A stretch of 64,000 nucleotides of DNA from a bacterium (lineage in GTDB: Bacteria; Verrucomicrobiota; Verrucomicrobiia; Limisphaerales; J093): positions 21,263 through 85,262 of the forward strand of contig JAJXZJ010000029.1 in assembly GCA_021780105.1 (NCBI GenBank), written 5' to 3'. Under the pieces are notes generated by a model. It ran no database searches, had not been told where the DNA came from, and worked only from the letters and a program-made list of their open reading frames with translations. Shown here piece after piece: positions 35,713 through 45,514 of the stretch; within the stretch, counting starts at the first letter, position 1, and every line of letters begins with the position of its first letter. The translations under genes were made by a program, and so were the position numbers.

Positions 35713-38700
35713 ATGACCGAGCGTTGTTCCAAGCCCTTCGTTCCGCCTTGGAAATGGCTGTTGTCATTTGCGTTGGGCTATTTTGCGTCGGCCATCGTGG
35801 CGGCCGCGTTCCGGTTCCCGCCCGCTCCCTTGGCCTGTTACTGGTTGCCAGCCGGGCTTTATCTGGGCGTCCTGCTGCGGTGTCCAAGCCACTCCTGGCC
35901 GTGGTTCGTGCTTGCGGCGTTTCCCGCTAACCTGGCTTTCGACTTGCTGTCCGGCCGCGGTCCAGCAACAAGCCTGCTGCTCTTCGCGGGCTGTTCCGGT
36001 GCAACCCTGGCGGCGGCCTGGCTGGTGCGGCGCTGGGTGACCGATCGCCCGACGCTCGCGAACGTCCACGAGGTGGTCACGGTCTTCCTGGTGGCGGCTC
36101 TGGTTGATTCCACCCTCAGTGCCACGATTTGTTCAGCGACGCTTTCACTCACTGCGCCACTGGTTTCCGGGGGGACGGATGGCCCTTCTGGTGCGCCGGG
36201 AATCTGGCGGGAATCCTCCTTTTCACGCCGATCGTGCTGAGTTGTGGCCGGCCCAATTCCCGGGCGCTCTCGTGGGAAACCACGCGTCAGATCAAAGCGG
36301 CGGCGCTGGTCGTTGCCCTCATTGGATGCGCGTGGTTTGCTTTTGCCCCGTCCGGCGCTTCGATGATCGTCAAGCGCTACATGGTCATACCTTTGCTGAT
36401 CTGGGCCGGCGTCAGCTTCGGCACCCCGGGGGCGGCGGTTGCCAACCTGTTGGTCGGCCTCGTGGCGGGCTGGCACAGTATGCACGGCCACCCGGCTTTC
36501 CTCGTCGCGGGCGCAGCCAGCCGCATCGAACAGGCGGTGGACCTCCAGATATTCCTGTCGCTGGGGGCGATCAGTTCCCTGCTGGCGGCCGCATTCCTCG
36601 CGGAGCGCCAACGGGCGGAGCAAGCGTTGCGGGATGCAGAAAGCCGCACACGCCGTCTCAACCGCGTGCTGCGGGCAATCCACGAGGTTCACGGGCTCCT
36701 GGCGGCCGAAAAGAACCGACGACGGTTGTTGCAGGGCGTATGCGAAATCCTGCTCCGCACGCGCGGTTATGTTTCGATCTGGGTCGGCGAGCCGGACCAC
36801 GACTCCCGGAAAGTGGTTCCACTGGCCCACGCCGGCATCGCGGCGGCGTTCTGGAAGCACGCCCCCATCACCTGGGATGACAGCCCGCTCGGCCGCGGCC
36901 CGACCGGCACCGCCATCCGCGAACGTCGCACCGTCGTGTTTGACGACCTTGCCAACGACCCTCGTTTCGCTCCCTGGCGCGACCCGGTGGTCGCCCTCGG
37001 CGGAGCCTCGATTGCCTCGATACCGCTCATTCACCAGGAACGGCTCCGGGGCGTGCTGACGGTCAAGGCCGATCGGCCGCGGGCCTTCGACGCCGAGGAG
37101 GTGGAACTGCTGAACGACCTGGCCAATGACATCGCCCACGCGCTGCAAAGCCTCGAAACCGCGGTGGCGCTGGAGGAGCTGAACGCCACCTTGGAACGAC
37201 GCGTGGGGGAGCGGACGTGCGAACTCAGCGAAAGTGAGGCGCGTCTCCGGCTCACCCAATTCTCCGTGGACCGCGTCGGCGATTGCGTCTTGTGGACGCA
37301 CGCCGACGGCCGCGTGGCCAACGTGAACGAGGCGGCCTGCCGCACCTTCGGTTATTCCCGCGACGAGTTCCTGCGCCTCACGATTCCCGATTTGGATGCG
37401 GATTGCCCGGCTGCGGCCTACGCGTTGTTTTGGGAGCAAATCCAGGTTTGCGGCTCGTTTGTCCTGGAGCACAATTTGCGACGCAAATCGGGTGAACCAT
37501 TCACGGGCGAGGTCCGCGTCACTTACGTCGAATTCGACGGCAAGAAATACAGCTTCGTCCTCATTCGCGACATCACCGAGCGCAAACACGCGGAGCAGAC
37601 CCGGCAAATGTTCGCCGAAGAGATTCATGATCTCTACAACCGCGCCCCGTGCGGCTACCACAGCCTCGATCCCGAAGGCACATTCCTCCAAATCAACGAT
37701 ACGGAGCTCCAGTGGCTGGGCTACACGCGCGAGGAACTCGTTGGCCGCAAGCAATTCAGCGACCTGCTCACCCCGGAAAGCCAGCGGACGTTCGCAGCCA
37801 ACTTCCCGCTGTTCCGGCAGCGCGGCTGGGTGAATGACGTCGAGTTCGATCTGGTGCGAAAGGACGGCACGCTGCTGCCCGTGCTCCTCAATGCCACGGC
37901 GGTGACAAGTCCGGCGGGCGAGTTCTTGCGCAGCCGTTCGACCATGTTCGACGACAGCAAACGCCGGGCGGTCCAAAACGAGCTGCGTCAGGCGCGGGAC
38001 GCCGCGGAATCGGCCAACCGCGCCAAGAGCGTCTTTCTGGCCAACATGTCGCATGAAATCCGCACGCCGTTGAACGCGATTCTCGGCTACACGCAGTTGC
38101 TGCAGCACGCGGAAGCCTTGCCCGTGGAAGCGCGCGAGAAGATCAGGATCATCAACCGCAGCGGCGCGCACCTGCTCGATTTGATCAACGCGGTGCTCGA
38201 AATGTCCAAGATCGAATCCGGCCGCGTGGCCGTCGAGCCAACGACCTTTGATCTCCACGCGTTGCTGGCAGATTTGGCCGGGATTTTCCGCCTGCAGTCC
38301 GAAAGCAAACGACTGGCATTCACGGTGGTCAACGGCGACGGTTTGCCCCGTCATCTCCGGGCGGACGAACCGAAGCTACGCCAGGTGTTGGTGAACCTGC
38401 TCGGCAACGCCTTCAAGTTCACCGAACGCGGCCGCGTGGAACTGCGGGCGGCGGTGGTCGAGGACGGCGGTTCCTCATGGTTGCGCGCCGAGGTGGAGGA
38501 CACGGGCGCCGGCATCGCACCCGCGGAACAAAGCCGGTTGTTCCAGCAATTCGAGCAAACCAGCAGCGGGCGCCAGCTCCAGTCCGGCAGCGGACTTGGC
38601 CTGGCGATCAGCCGCCAATTCGCCCGCTTGATGGGCGGTGATTTGACCGTGACCAGCCGCGAGGGACACGGCAGCACCTTTTGTCTCAAGGTTCCCGTCC

Positions 38701-39410
38701 TTGTCGCCGGCCGCTCCGCCGCAGGTGAACCCGCGGAAATCCGCCATGTGGCCGGGCTGGCGCCGGGACAGCCGGAGTTCCGGATTCTGGTCGTGGATGA
38801 CCATCAGGAGAATCGCCGTTGGCTCGGCGAATTTCTGCGTCTGGCCGGTTTCCTCGTCCGCGAGGTAGCCGATGGCGAAGAAGCAATCCGCGTCGGGGAA
38901 ACCTGGAAACCCCATCTGGTGCTGACCGACCTGCGGATGCCGGGGATGGACGGCTTTGAGGTGACGCGACGCATCAAGGCCGGTCCGCGCGGCCGCGAGA
39001 CGGTGGTTGTGGTGTTGACGGCAGCGGTGTTCCAGGAGGAGCAGGAAGCCATTCTGGCGGCCGGCGCGGCCGAAGTGCTGGCAAAGCCCATAGACAAGGA
39101 CTTCCTCCTCGGTCGCATCGCGGCGCACCTGCCGGTCCGGTTCCTCTACACTGCCGAACCGGAAACGCCCGCGCCGGCAAACGGTTCGTCCGCCGGCGCG
39201 CCGCTTACACCGCAAGCCCTGGCAAACGTGCCGGCGACATTGCGGTCCGCCCTCCACGGCTGCGTGCTGCGCGGCGATTCACCCCGGCTGAACGCGCTGC
39301 TGCAGGACGTGGCCAGGCTGGATGCCACGCTGGGCGACCGGCTGCGCGCCCTGGCCAGAAACTACGATTACGACACGCTCTCCCGACTCCTCGCCGAGCC
39401 ATCCTTATGA
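35713..39410 (+). CDS. Hybrid sensor histidine kinase MASE1-GAF-PAS-PAS-HisKA-HATPase-REC, frameshifted
   Basis: Two open frames join into one protein if one base is added to a G6 run at 36169-36174. The first (35713..36240) opens MTERCSKPFVPPWKWLLSF and gives the first half of a MASE1 membrane sensor; the second (open from 36129, ending 39410) starts within it and continues GDGWPFWCAGNLAGILLF. Then come GAF (RRRLLQGVCEILLRTRGYVS ... GVLTVKA), two PAS domains, HisKA (ANMSHEIRTPLNAILGY), HATPase (NLLGNAFKFTE; DTGAGIAP; GLGLAISRQF), a receiver (ILVVDDHQ ... LTDLRMPGMD) and a short helical C-tail typical of such sensors. It overlaps the next gene by ATGA. Whether the break is real, an assembly error or programmed slippage is open. 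Confidence 0.85.
36169..36174 (+). other. Apparent frameshift site (GGGGGG) in the MASE1 kinase
   Basis: Upstream reading ends its MASE1 similarity at LVSGG and downstream reading resumes it at DGWPFWCAGN. One extra G in this run restores a continuous frame; equally, a -1 slip by the ribosome would. Confidence 0.75.
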
Positions 39411-40612
39411 CCTCTCCATCCTCTTCCTCCGCCGTGATCATGATTGTGGACGATACGCCGGCCAACCTGGCGATGATGGAAGACATGCTGGTCGCGCAAG
39501 GTTATGGCGTCCGTTGTTTCCCACGCGGCCGGCTGGCCCTGGCCGCGGCCAGCGCCGAGCCGCCGAACCTCGTGCTGCTGGACGTCAACATGCCGGAAAT
39601 GAACGGCTACGAAGTCTGCGCCGCGTTCAAAACCGATCCGCGCCTGGCCGACATCCCGATCATCTTTGTCAGCGCCCTCAACGACACGACGGACCAGGTC
39701 AAGGCCTTCAATGCCGGCGGCGTGGACTATGTGACCAAACCGCTCAGGGTCGAGGAGGTGCTTGCCCGCGTGAAGACGCACCTTGACCTGCACCGGCTCC
39801 AGCAGGAACTCGAACGGCAGAACGCGCGGCTGGATGAACTGGTCAGCCTCAAGACCCGGCAGCTCGCCGAGGCCCACCAGCGGCTCGCCATCCTCGACGA
39901 AGCCAAAAGCGACTTCCTGCGCCTGATTTCGCATGAACTGCGCACGCCGCTGCACGGGCTGTTTTCTGTCGGCGACCTGCTCTTCGATGCCTGCCCGCCG
40001 GCGTCGTCCACCCAGTCGCTCAAAGACCTCTTTCAACAGTCCCGCGACCGGTTGCTCACCATCGTGGACGATGCGCTGCTGTTGACGCAGATCACCACGG
40101 ACGCCAGCGCCATCGCCACAAACCCCGCTCCGCTCCGCCAAATCCTGCGCACCGCGGCCGGCCGCGTGGCGGCGTTCGCCAGCAGCCGCAAGGTCCAACT
40201 GGCGCCGATCCCGGACACTGGGTGCGTGGTTCGCGTTGACGCCGCCCTGTGTGTGCGAGCGCTGCAAGCCCTGCTGGAAACCGCCGTCAAATTCTCCAGC
40301 CCGGGGGAAACCGTGCGGCTCGCAATCACGCCCGCCAACCAAGAAACCGGCCTGGTAATCGAGGCCGCCGGCCGGGACATTCCCGCACAAACCCTCCCCA
40401 AAATCTTTCAATTGCTGGCCATTTCCGAGGCGATCGTTCCGGGCGGCGATCTGGGTCTGGCGGCACCGCTGGCCCGGCGGATCCTCCGACTCTTCGGCGG
40501 CGAGGTGACGGTGGAAAATCTGGTTCCCCCCGGCGTCCGGTTCACCGTCCAATTCAGCGCCTTGAAGTCCGCCTCCAACCCTGACAGCAACGCCACGCAG
40601 ACAGACGCTTGA
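39407..40612 (+). CDS. Receiver-histidine kinase hybrid with degraded ATP-binding site
   Basis: 401 residues. The receiver (10-125) is intact: DDTPANL, LLDVNMPEMNG (phospho-Asp), VSALN, VTKPLR. Coiled coil (130-165) leads to HisKA, FLRLISHELRTPLHGLFS, with its His. The HATPase domain is present by length but its motifs are eroded: the N box reads ALLETAVKFS (both Asn lost), G1 reads EAAGRDIPA (Asp lost), and G2 reads GGDLGLAAPLARRI. Probably a pseudokinase or phosphatase/scaffold rather than an autokinase. Its ATG overlaps the stop of the MASE1 kinase, so the pair is coupled and likely acts in one relay. Confidence 0.9.
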   Translation: MTSPSSSSAVIMIVDDTPANLAMMEDMLVAQGYGVRCFPRGRLALAAASAEPPNLVLLDVNMPEMNGYEVCAAFKTDPRLADIPIIFVSALNDTTDQVKAFNAGGVDYVTKPLRVEEVLARVKTHLDLHRLQQELERQNARLDELVSLKTRQLAEAHQRLAILDEAKSDFLRLISHELRTPLHGLFSVGDLLFDACPPASSTQSLKDLFQQSRDRLLTIVDDALLLTQITTDASAIATNPAPLRQILRTAAGRVAAFASSRKVQLAPIPDTGCVVRVDAALCVRALQALLETAVKFSSPGETVRLAITPANQETGLVIEAAGRDIPAQTLPKIFQLLAISEAIVPGGDLGLAAPLARRILRLFGGEVTVENLVPPGVRFTVQFSALKSASNPDSNATQTDA

Positions 40613-40706
40613 CGTCGCAACTGCTGCCCACGATCTCTGCCGACATCGCAGCGACTCGCTCAACGACAGGGCCGGCGCGGCATCGTGGCGGGTTTGCCGG
40701 CAAACC

Positions 40707-41387
40707 TTACCGCCAGTGGCCGCCCGCGCGATACCAGCCGTGGGGTCCGCGCTCCCAGTGCGTTCGCACCCAGACCCCGTGCGGATAGGGCGGCAACGCC
40801 CAGCGTCCGCCAATCCACACCCACGCACCGCCGTCCCACACCCATTCGCCATCAATCCAGACATACTCCGGGCCGGGAGCAACCACGACCGTTTCCACCG
40901 GTGGCGCTGGCGGGGCCTGGGCAACGACCGGGTTGGCCGTGCTGATCATATAAGCGATCACCTTCTGGCTGACTCCCGCGTTGTGGAGATCAATGAGCGC
41001 ATCCGCGTCCAGATGATAGACGGCGCGGGTGTTGCTGATTTGCCCAATGATCACGTCGTCGCTCAAACCAGCCCGGCTCATGGACTTGATGTCGGCAATG
41101 CTTGGGGGCGGCCCGGGCGGTGGCGGATAATAGGGAGGCGGCGCGCTGCGTTGGCGGTCCATGCCGTGTCCGATCAATCCGCCGGTAATCAGTCCGGCGG
41201 CTCCGCCTATCAACGCGCCGGCCCCCGGATTGTGACGGTCGGCCAGGGCGCCAATGGCCGCCCCCGACGCGCCACCGATCAAAGCCCCGTTGGCGGTGTA
41301 ATCGGGCCGCCCGCCGGGCGTCGTGCATCCGGCCAGCAGGCTGGCCAGCCCGATGACGCTGGCCGCTTTGATGGCGACAGTTTTCAT
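40707..41387 (-). CDS. YXWGXW-repeat lipoprotein with glycine-zipper
   Basis: 226 residues from the ATG at 41387, with GGAAGGG as ribosome site. The lipobox is SLLAGC (Cys 21). A glycine zipper follows (GALIGGASGAAIGALAD and GAGALIGGAAGLITGGLIGH). A Pro-rich linker precedes a helical motif, DIKSMSRAGLSDDVIIGQI, that is paralogous to one in the next gene. The C-terminus has repeated W-G/W pairs (VWIDGEWVWDGGAWVWIGGRW; HWERGPHGWYRAGGHWR) of the YXWGXW class. An outer-membrane or cell-wall-associated role is inferred; function is unknown. Confidence 0.78.
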   Translation of the reverse strand: MKTVAIKAASVIGLASLLAGCTTPGGRPDYTANGALIGGASGAAIGALADRHNPGAGALIGGAAGLITGGLIGHGMDRQRSAPPPYYPPPPGPPPSIADIKSMSRAGLSDDVIIGQISNTRAVYHLDADALIDLHNAGVSQKVIAYMISTANPVVAQAPPAPPVETVVVAPGPEYVWIDGEWVWDGGAWVWIGGRWALPPYPHGVWVRTHWERGPHGWYRAGGHWR

Positions 41388-41415
41388 GTTCCACCCTTCC
41401 TTTGTCATAGTTTGA

Positions 41416-42591
41416 TTACCGGCCACGGTGGTCTCTTTGTTCTTCGTGTGGCCCTCTCTGTTCCCGCTCGTCGTGACCTTTCATTTCTGCATGGGAGCTA
41501 TAACCTCTTACGTCAACGTGGATGCCCGGCGTTTCAATGCGGATGTCGTGGTGCGTGTAAACCGCCATCCGCTCGCGGCCAAGCCCTTCAACGATGAAAT
41601 GGCCGTGGTCCAGGCGGTAGCCATTCATGATGACGCTCCGGCTGAAAACAATGCCCACCCGGTCGCCCGGCAGGAGGAACGCGTGAAGATTGTGGTCCCA
41701 GAAACGCTTGTAGGGAACGAACGTGAACACCCCGGCGCCCAGGCCAAAATCAACGTCCACCGCCAGGTGGCCGCCGAACGACAGACCGACGCCTGGTTTG
41801 AAGATTGCTCCGGGCGGGAGGGGCGCCCAGCCGCAGTAACCGTCGGCCTGCCGCCAGCAGACCCACGCCGGCGCCCAGTCATTGCCCGGCACCCACATCC
41901 AACCCAACGAGTCCCGATACCACCGGCCATAGTGAAAGGCAATGTCGCCCCAGGGATAATCCGATTGCCAGAACCAGCCGTCTGCGGTGTAAACCCAGTG
42001 GCCCTGATCGCAATAAGGCCGCCAGTAAGGATCCGTCGCCGCCACGGCGGGCCGCCAGCACAGACCGTGGCCAGGGACATCCATCCATGTCCCGTAGGGG
42101 GAAAGTTGGGCCTGGAACGAATCGAGGCTCGCAGGCTGTGCGGCCGGCACCGCGGCACCCGGCGGGGGTTCCGACGCAGCCGGCGCTGAGGCGTATTGCG
42201 GCGGCGCTGGAGCCGCAACCTGCGTCGTTGCCAACGGCGCCGGCGCCGGACTGGCAACGACTGGAGCAGGTGGTGCCGCCGGTGGCTGGCTGGCGGACAG
42301 GCTTGAACTACCGGCACCGAGCAACGCCTTGATCTCGTTTTGCGTCACGCTCTGACTCTGGAGATAGATGAGTTGATCGGCCGACAAGTTGTAGCTTGCT
42401 CCGGCATTTTTGATGTAGGTCAGAACCACGTCTTCGCTCAGGCCGGCCTTGGCGAGCTTGACCACGTCCTGAACCCCGGGCGGGAGGGTCGGCACCGCCG
42501 CCGTTTGAGCCAGACAGCGGGCAGCCGACAGATGCACCACCAGGCCGGCCACGAAACAGCCGATCATGATATGACGCTTTAGCTTGATCAT
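41416..42591 (-). CDS. Exported YXWGXW/DUF6600-like protein
   Basis: 391 residues from the ATG at 42591. A signal peptide (1-28, ending CLAQ) precedes DVVKLAKAGLSEDVVLTYI, a motif shared with the neighbouring lipoprotein. An Ala/Pro linker follows. The main domain (about 120-290) is rich in aromatic repeats of the type CWRPAVAATDPYWRPY, GHWVYTADGWFWQSDYPWG and WVPGNDWAPAWVCWRQ, typical of DUF6600-like proteins. The tail is basic, with many His. It lies 19 bases after the outer-membrane efflux gene on the same strand, so it is probably the next gene of that operon. Confidence 0.78.
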   Translation of the reverse strand: MIKLKRHIMIGCFVAGLVVHLSAARCLAQTAAVPTLPPGVQDVVKLAKAGLSEDVVLTYIKNAGASYNLSADQLIYLQSQSVTQNEIKALLGAGSSSLSASQPPAAPPAPVVASPAPAPLATTQVAAPAPPQYASAPAASEPPPGAAVPAAQPASLDSFQAQLSPYGTWMDVPGHGLCWRPAVAATDPYWRPYCDQGHWVYTADGWFWQSDYPWGDIAFHYGRWYRDSLGWMWVPGNDWAPAWVCWRQADGYCGWAPLPPGAIFKPGVGLSFGGHLAVDVDFGLGAGVFTFVPYKRFWDHNLHAFLLPGDRVGIVFSRSVIMNGYRLDHGHFIVEGLGRERMAVYTHHDIRIETPGIHVDVRGYSSHAEMKGHDEREQRGPHEEQRDHRGR

Positions 42592-42610
42592 TATTTTGAG
42601 AGTCGAGGGT

Positions 42611-44098
42611 TCACTTCCGTGCCATCCATGAATTCTCGATGGACACCTGATTAACGGCCAAGGGATCGCCCTCCCAACCGCCCCCCAGCGCTTTGTAAAC
42701 CGCAATGAGGTCCGTGGCCGTGCTTTCGTTGCTCTGCACCAGGGCGTCCTCGGCGGCAAACAACGACCGCTGGGCATTGAGCACATTGAGAAAGTCGGTC
42801 TGGCCTTGCGAATAGAGTTGCATGGAGAGGCTGACGGCCTTGCGATTGGCCGTGACCGCGTTGCTCAGGAACGTGCGGTGGTCCCATTCCTTGTCGAAGG
42901 CAACGAGCGCGCTTTCCACGTCCTGCAAGGCCGAGAGGACTGTCTTCTGGTAGGTGATATACGACTGATCGCGCAGGGCCTTTTGCATCCGCACATTGGC
43001 CGCGATGCTGCCACCCTGAAAGACCGGCCAGCTTGCCGCCGGTCCAAAGGAGGAAAACCGGCTGCCACCGGCAAACAGATCCTCGACCAGGTTGTTTTGA
43101 TAGCTGAGCGATCCCGTGAGTGAAAACTTGGGAAAGAAGTCCGCGATCGCGACGCCGATTTGCGCCGTGGCCGCGTGGAGGCGGGCCTCCGCGGCGCGGA
43201 TGTCAGGCCGGCGCCGCAGCAGATCGGAAGGCAAACCCAGCGGCACTGCGGGCGGCGTCAGCGGCAGCGGCCCGGCCCCGGACAGTTCCTTCAACAAGGC
43301 GCCCGGCGGCCGGGCCAGCAGCACACCCAAGGCGTAGATCGTTTGTCGTGCCGACGCCTCCAGCACCGGAATCACGGATTCGGTGGAGGCCACCTGCGCG
43401 TCGGCGTTCGCCACGTCCAACGCGCTGACAAACCCGGCGTCGAACTTCTGGCGGGTGATGCCGGCCGTGTGCTGCTGCGCCTTGAGGTTGTCCTGCGCCA
43501 CGGCAATTTGCTGCTGAAAACCGCGCAGTTCGATGTAATTGAGCGCAACCTCGGCCGCGAGGCTGACCTGCACGTCGCGCAGATCTTCCCGGGCCGCTTG
43601 AATATTGGCGTTGGCCGATTCGACGTTCCGGCGCACGCCGCCAAAAATGTCCAGCTCCCAGAGCGCATCCAGCCCCGCCTGGTAGAGGTTGTGGTCGCCG
43701 GAAGGACCGGCGACCGCCGGGCCGGAATGCTGCCGCGCATACGATCCCGAGGCCGTCACGCCGGGCCACAACCCACCGGCCACCACCCCGCGCGAAGCCC
43801 GGGCCTGACGCAGGGCGGCTTCGGCGAGTTGCAGGTCCAGATTTGTCTGGAGCGCCGCCTGCACAAGAGCCGTCAGCTCGGGATCGTTAAAACCGCACCA
43901 CCATCGCGCCAGGTCAGCCGGCGGCCGGTTGGTTTCCCAAGCGACGCCGGCCGGTGTTTTGAGAGTTCCCACCCAGGCGGCCGGCATCTCTGATTGGGGA
44001 GCGGCAAAATCCGGGCCGACCTTGCATCCACTCAAGACCAGCAGACCGGCGACGAAGGCGCCCGACAGGAGTCGCATTGAATTCCGGACGATATTCAT
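42611..44098 (-). CDS. Outer-membrane efflux lipoprotein, NodT/TolC family
   Basis: 495 residues from the ATG at 44098. The lipobox is LVLSGC, followed by KVGPDF and the ARWWCGFNDPEL block diagnostic of NodT-type factors. Two TolC-type repeats follow (about 50-240 and 260-480), with LRQARASRGV, ANANIQAAREDLRDVQ, LDVANADAQVAS and RRRPDIRAAEARLHAA. It forms the outer-membrane duct of a tripartite pump and is the fourth gene of the operon after adaptor, ATPase and permease. Confidence 0.94.
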   Translation of the reverse strand: MNIVRNSMRLLSGAFVAGLLVLSGCKVGPDFAAPQSEMPAAWVGTLKTPAGVAWETNRPPADLARWWCGFNDPELTALVQAALQTNLDLQLAEAALRQARASRGVVAGGLWPGVTASGSYARQHSGPAVAGPSGDHNLYQAGLDALWELDIFGGVRRNVESANANIQAAREDLRDVQVSLAAEVALNYIELRGFQQQIAVAQDNLKAQQHTAGITRQKFDAGFVSALDVANADAQVASTESVIPVLEASARQTIYALGVLLARPPGALLKELSGAGPLPLTPPAVPLGLPSDLLRRRPDIRAAEARLHAATAQIGVAIADFFPKFSLTGSLSYQNNLVEDLFAGGSRFSSFGPAASWPVFQGGSIAANVRMQKALRDQSYITYQKTVLSALQDVESALVAFDKEWDHRTFLSNAVTANRKAVSLSMQLYSQGQTDFLNVLNAQRSLFAAEDALVQSNESTATDLIAVYKALGGGWEGDPLAVNQVSIENSWMARK

Positions 44099-44140
44099 TA
44101 TGAGAGGTGGCACACGCTTTCGGCGGCGGAAACGGCTTGT

Positions 44141-45514
44141 TCACTCGTAGCGCAGCGCCTCGATCGGATCGAGGCGGGAGGCCTTCCAGGCGGGGTAATA
44201 GCCAAAGACGATGCCCACGCTGGCCGAAACCACCACCGCGGCGATGATCGCTCCCACCGAAACGGCCGTGGGCCAGTGCAGAACGATTCGCACCAGGTAG
44301 GAGCAACCGCGGCCGATCAGGATGCCCACGGCGCCGCCAATCAGGCAAAGCACCACCGCCTCCGTCAAAAACTGGCGCAGAATGTCGCCCGGCTCGGCCC
44401 CAACAGACATGCGCAGGCCGATTTCGCGCGTGCGTTCCGTGACCGACACGAGCATGATGTTCATGATGCCCACGCCGCCGACGACCAGCGAAATCATCGC
44501 CACCGCCAGCAGCAGCTTCGTCATCAGGGACGTCGCCGAACTCATGGCCTTGGTCATTTCGGTCATGTCGCGCATGCTGAAATCGTCAGGTTCGCCGGCC
44601 CGGATGTGGTGCCGCTCGCGCAGGAGCGTGGTCATCTGCTCGATGGCGGCGGGAATTTGGGCCGGCGAGGTGGCCGCAGAAATGATCTGGTCCACATTGG
44701 CAAAGCGCACCGGCTGGGGCGTGTCGGCCTGCTGGGTGGACGAGGGGACCGGGTAAAGGTTTTGCTGGCTGTTGGGATAAATCTGGTTGAGCGTGTTGAC
44801 CGTTGTCGAACTCTGACTGGACGCGGCGCTTTGGTTCACGTTGCCCAGCGAGGCGCCGCTGACGCGGTATTTGATGGTCGTCCACGGCGCGACCACGATG
44901 TCGTCCTGGTCCATCCCCATCATGTTGGCGCCTTTGGGATTGAGCACGCCCACGACGGTGAAGGCGACGTTTTGAATGCGGAGTTCCCTGCCAAGCGGCG
45001 ATTCGCCGCCAAACAACTCGCGCACGATCGTCTGGCCAATAACGCAAACCTTGCTCGCATTGCGCACGTCCCGTTCGGTGAAGGCGGCGCCTTCGGCCAT
45101 CTGCGTCCAATCACGCACGTCCAGAAACGACGGGGTCGTGCCGTAAATGAACATCGGCACCCAGTTTCGGTTGCCGTTGACGACCTGGGTGCGGGCGCGC
45201 ACCACCGGCGCCACGGCCCCGACGGCTGGACAGTCCTGCGCAATGGCGTCCGCATCTTCGGGCGTGAGGGTCATGACGCTGCCGGCGCCGAAGCTGACCC
45301 CGCCGCTGGCCGCCGTGCCGGGCATGACCAGAATGTTGTTGGCGCCCATGCTGGCGATCGTGCGTTGAATGGCGGCGGAAGAACCGTTGCCGATTTCCAT
45401 CATCGCAATCACGGCCGCCACGCCGATGACGATACCCAGGGTGGTCAGCGCCGCGCGCATCACATTCCGCCGCAGGGCGCGCAGGGCAGTTTTCAACGTC
45501 CGCAACAATTTCAT
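44141..45514 (-). CDS. MacB-type ABC permease
   Basis: 457 residues. One N-terminal membrane helix (about 21-42), a large periplasmic domain (about 50-330) with Gln/Ser-rich loops, then three helices near the end (for example LLLAVAMISLVVGGVGIMNIML). MLVSVTERTREIGLRMSVGA and the final YPAWKASRLDPIEALRYE are the FtsX-like/MacB permease signatures. The ATG at 45514 overlaps the ATPase stop by 4 bases. MacB systems drive export of macrolides, peptides or siderophores; the substrate here is unknown. Confidence 0.94.
   Translation of the reverse strand: MKLLRTLKTALRALRRNVMRAALTTLGIVIGVAAVIAMMEIGNGSSAAIQRTIASMGANNILVMPGTAASGGVSFGAGSVMTLTPEDADAIAQDCPAVGAVAPVVRARTQVVNGNRNWVPMFIYGTTPSFLDVRDWTQMAEGAAFTERDVRNASKVCVIGQTIVRELFGGESPLGRELRIQNVAFTVVGVLNPKGANMMGMDQDDIVVAPWTTIKYRVSGASLGNVNQSAASSQSSTTVNTLNQIYPNSQQNLYPVPSSTQQADTPQPVRFANVDQIISAATSPAQIPAAIEQMTTLLRERHHIRAGEPDDFSMRDMTEMTKAMSSATSLMTKLLLAVAMISLVVGGVGIMNIMLVSVTERTREIGLRMSVGAEPGDILRQFLTEAVVLCLIGGAVGILIGRGCSYLVRIVLHWPTAVSVGAIIAAVVVSASVGIVFGYYPAWKASRLDPIEALRYE

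Noticed and set aside
35859..38354. 831-codon minus-strand open frame
   Set aside because: Antisense to the MASE1 hybrid kinase, whose conserved boxes are on the plus strand.
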